A DNA stretch of 64,000 nt from contig NZ_VUOB01000076.1 in the NCBI RefSeq assembly GCF_008386585.1, positions 31,888-95,887 on the forward strand, given 5' to 3'. This DNA comes from Solihabitans fulvus. Lineage in GTDB: Bacteria; Actinomycetota; Actinomycetes; Mycobacteriales; Pseudonocardiaceae. The notes beneath the pieces were generated by a model. It was given only the letters and a program-made list of their open reading frames with translations, was not told the DNA's origin and made no database searches. Of the stretch, positions 62,190 through 64,000 are shown piece by piece. The position numbers were made by a program, and so were the translations under genes. How positions within the stretch are numbered: the first letter of the stretch is position 1; each line of letters begins with the position of its first letter.

Positions 62190-63965
62190 ATGAGACTGCG
62201 CGCGTTATTCGAAGGACGAAAACAAGCCAGTGCCCTTGCGGTGGGCACCGTGCTTGCCATGGCCGGTGCCACCGTGCTGCTCGGCGGACACCCCGCCGGA
62301 GCCGCGCCTGGCTGCCAAGTCGACTACACCATCACCAACCAGTGGGACACCGGCTTCGGTGCCAACGTCACCATCACCAACCTCGGTGACCCGATCACCG
62401 GCGGCTGGACGCTGACCTGGGACTTCCCTGCCACGCAACAGGTTCAGCAGGGTTGGAACGGCGACTTCGCCCAGCAGGGCAGCCACGTCACCGTGAAGAA
62501 CCCCTCGTGGAGCGGTTCGCTTGGCACCGGCGCGACCGCCACGCCCGGTTTCAACGGAACCTACTCCGGCACGAACCCCAAGCCGACGTCGTTCAAGCTC
62601 AACGGCGTCACCTGCAACGGTACGGTGCCGCCGCCCACCTCGACGACGACCACGACCACCACGACAACGACCACGACGACCACCACCACGACGACCGGTC
62701 CTGGTGGCGGATCCCGCGTTGACAACCCGTACGCCGGCGCGGGCGTGTACGTGAACCCGGACTGGTCGGCGAACGCGACGGCCGAGCCCGGCGGAGCCGC
62801 CGTGGCCAACCAGCCGACCGGTGTGTGGATGGACCGGATCGCCGCGATCGCGGGCACCACCACCGGACGGGGCCTGCGGGCCCATCTCGACGGCGCGCTG
62901 GTGCAGGCGAACGGCAAGCCGTTGGTCGTCCAGCTGGTGATCTACGACCTGCCCGGCCGCGACTGTGCCGCGCTCGCGTCCAACGGCGAACTCGGCCCGA
63001 CCGACCTGCCCCGGTACAAGTCCGAGTTCATCGACCCGATCGCGGCGATCCTGGCCGACCCGAAGTACGCCAGCCTGCGGATCGTCAACACCGTCGAAGT
63101 CGACTCGCTGCCCAACCTGGTCACCAACGTGACGCCCAGCGCCACGGCCACACCGCAGTGCGACACGATGAAGGCCAACGGCAACTACCTCACCGGCATC
63201 GGCTACGCACTGGCCAAGCTCGGGGCCGTCCCGAACACGTACAACTACCTGGACATCGGCCACCACGGCTGGCTCGGTTGGGACAACAACTTCCAGCCTG
63301 CGGTCCAGATGATGGTCACGGCCGCCACGTCGTCGGGCAGCACCCTGGCCAACGTCCAGGGCTTCATCAGCAACACGGCGAACTACGGCGCGCTGCACGA
63401 GCCGTACTTCACCATCAACGACACGGTGAACGGCACCTCGGTCCGCCAGTCGAAGTGGGTGGACTGGAACCGGTACGTCGACGAGCAGTCCTACGCCCAG
63501 GCGTTCCGCACCGCCGCCATCCAGGCGGGCTTCGCCTCGAACATCGGCATGCTGATCGACACGTCCCGCGACGGGTGGGGCGGCTCGGCGCGGCCCACCG
63601 GCGCCGGCCCGATGACCTCCGTGGACACCTACGTCAACGGCGGCAGGATCGACCGCCGGTTCCACCTCGGCAACTGGTGCAACCAGTCCGGTGCGGGTCT
63701 TGGCGAGCGGCCGGCGGCCGCACCGGCGCCGGGCATTGCCGCCTACGTCTGGATGAAGCCGCCGGGCGAGTCCGACGGTTCGTCCACGGCGATCCCGAAC
63801 GACGAGGGCAAGGGCTTCGACCGGATGTGCGACCCGACCTACGGAGGGAACGCACAGAACGGCCACAGCATGTCCGGCGCGCTGTCGAACGCGCCGCTTG
63901 GTGGGCACTGGTTCTCCGCTCAGTTCCAGGAGTTGCTTCGCAACGCCTACCCGCCAGTGCACTGA
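62190..63965 (+). CDS. Secreted GH6 exo-cellobiohydrolase with N-terminal CBM2
   Basis: 591 residues: signal peptide (1 to about 39), CBM2 (about 41-142), an uninterrupted threonine linker (about 152-169) and the GH6 domain (about 176-591). YDLPGRDCAALASNGE and the catalytic acid Asp305 (VEVDSLPNL) are the GH6 marks; DIGHHGWLGWDNN and the large C-terminal loops (DEGKGFDRMCDP) fit an exo-acting, tunnel-type enzyme like T. fusca Cel6B. AAGGAGG stands six bases before the ATG. Codon 6 is TTA (62205-62207), rare in this DNA. It releases cellobiose from non-reducing ends. Confidence 0.95.
   Translation: MRLRALFEGRKQASALAVGTVLAMAGATVLLGGHPAGAAPGCQVDYTITNQWDTGFGANVTITNLGDPITGGWTLTWDFPATQQVQQGWNGDFAQQGSHVTVKNPSWSGSLGTGATATPGFNGTYSGTNPKPTSFKLNGVTCNGTVPPPTSTTTTTTTTTTTTTTTTTTGPGGGSRVDNPYAGAGVYVNPDWSANATAEPGGAAVANQPTGVWMDRIAAIAGTTTGRGLRAHLDGALVQANGKPLVVQLVIYDLPGRDCAALASNGELGPTDLPRYKSEFIDPIAAILADPKYASLRIVNTVEVDSLPNLVTNVTPSATATPQCDTMKANGNYLTGIGYALAKLGAVPNTYNYLDIGHHGWLGWDNNFQPAVQMMVTAATSSGSTLANVQGFISNTANYGALHEPYFTINDTVNGTSVRQSKWVDWNRYVDEQSYAQAFRTAAIQAGFASNIGMLIDTSRDGWGGSARPTGAGPMTSVDTYVNGGRIDRRFHLGNWCNQSGAGLGERPAAAPAPGIAAYVWMKPPGESDGSSTAIPNDEGKGFDRMCDPTYGGNAQNGHSMSGALSNAPLGGHWFSAQFQELLRNAYPPVH
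62639..62698 (+). repeat. Threonine-codon microsatellite (linker of GH6)
   Basis: A run of ACG/ACC codons encoding 18 consecutive Thr between CBM2 and the GH6 domain. Codons alternate, so it reads as a real linker and not slippage of one trinucleotide. A shorter Thr/Pro run lies at about 41836-41885 in the expansin gene. Confidence 0.8.
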
Positions 63966-63980
63966 CGAGGAAACGGATTC

Positions 63981-64000
63981 AGAGCTCCTAACACGATGGC
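63981..64000. mobile_element. Copy of the MITE/IS terminal repeat at the window edge
   Basis: AGAGCTCCTAACACGATGGC, exact copy of 56803-56822, 15 bases after the GH6 stop. The element itself, if present, continues past the window; whether it encodes a transposase cannot be seen. Confidence 0.6.

Noticed and set aside
62639..62698. Possible CRISPR or tandem-repeat array
   Set aside because: It is an in-frame Thr linker between CBM2 and GH6, without spacers.
1..64000. tRNA, rRNA or phage/integrase genes
   Set aside because: None recognised by eye on either strand; no tRNA-like cloverleaf with CCA-adjacent structure and no integrase motif was seen.

Overview
The window is high-GC actinobacterial DNA. 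The GC-rich third codon positions, frequent GTG starts, ATGA/GTGA stop-start overlaps, lipoprotein-anchored sugar transporters without their own ATPase, and CebR/CelR-type operators (TGGGAGCGCTCCCA) all fit a soil actinomycete of the Streptomyces/Pseudonocardiales kind; genus cannot be fixed from the sequence alone. Almost every gene belongs to plant cell-wall polysaccharide breakdown, sugar import, L-arabinose catabolism or its control. I count 43 protein genes (one cut by the left edge) and no rRNA, tRNA or CRISPR.

Region by region: (1) 1-7.3 kb, + strand: end of a CUT1 permease, a LacI regulator, GH42 beta-galactosidase, GH43 hydrolase and a secreted GH5 glucanase, then a DUF1304 membrane protein. 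(2) 7.8-11.1 kb, - strand: secreted GH5 cellulase and GH10 xylanase, both with CBM2. (3) 11.2-20.3 kb: a xylo-oligosaccharide locus, with substrate-binding protein, two permeases and GH43 xylosidase on -, divergent from LacI and GH3 on +, followed by a second LacI regulator closely related to the one at 919. (4) 20.3-28 kb, -: araB-araD-araA-chvE-mmsA-mmsB, one overlapping operon that joins arabinose catabolism to a sugar importer. (5) 28-33.6 kb, -: a ytfQ-ytfR-ytfT-yjfF type furanose importer with its LacI regulator upstream. (6) 33.7-39 kb, -: CUT1 transporter plus GH31 alpha-xylosidase. (7) 39.2-42.2 kb, +: GH54 arabinofuranosidase and an expansin-like protein. (8) 42.2-56.2 kb: two divergent groups of secreted enzymes. 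The - group is GH54, alpha-galactosidase GH27 and a GH27 with a beta-L-arabinopyranosidase signature; the + group is a parallel beta-helix protein, GH59, GH54 and GH29 fucosidase. Nearly all carry a C-terminal CBM13 (ricin) module. (9) 56.3-58 kb, -: FucU and a LacI regulator, separated by a MITE-like inverted repeat whose end recurs at the right edge of the window. (10) 58-64 kb: a clan GH-A-like enzyme, GH5 and GH6 cellulases, all with CBM2.

How it works together: secreted CBM2 enzymes and the expansin attack cellulose and xylan, while the CBM13 enzymes trim arabinogalactan or xyloglucan side chains (Araf, Arap, Gal, Fuc). Three CUT1 importers (ATPase supplied elsewhere, probably MsiK) bring in oligosaccharides for cytoplasmic GH42, GH43, GH3 and GH31, and two CUT2 importers bring in monosaccharides that enter AraA/B/D. 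Four classes of LacI-type palindromes partition the window into regulons: TGTTAGCGCTAACA (arabinose), TCGAAGCGCTTCGA (probably xylosides), TGGGAGCGCTCCCA (cellulose, regulator outside the window) and one CGTTGTCGATAACG site (xylo-oligosaccharides).
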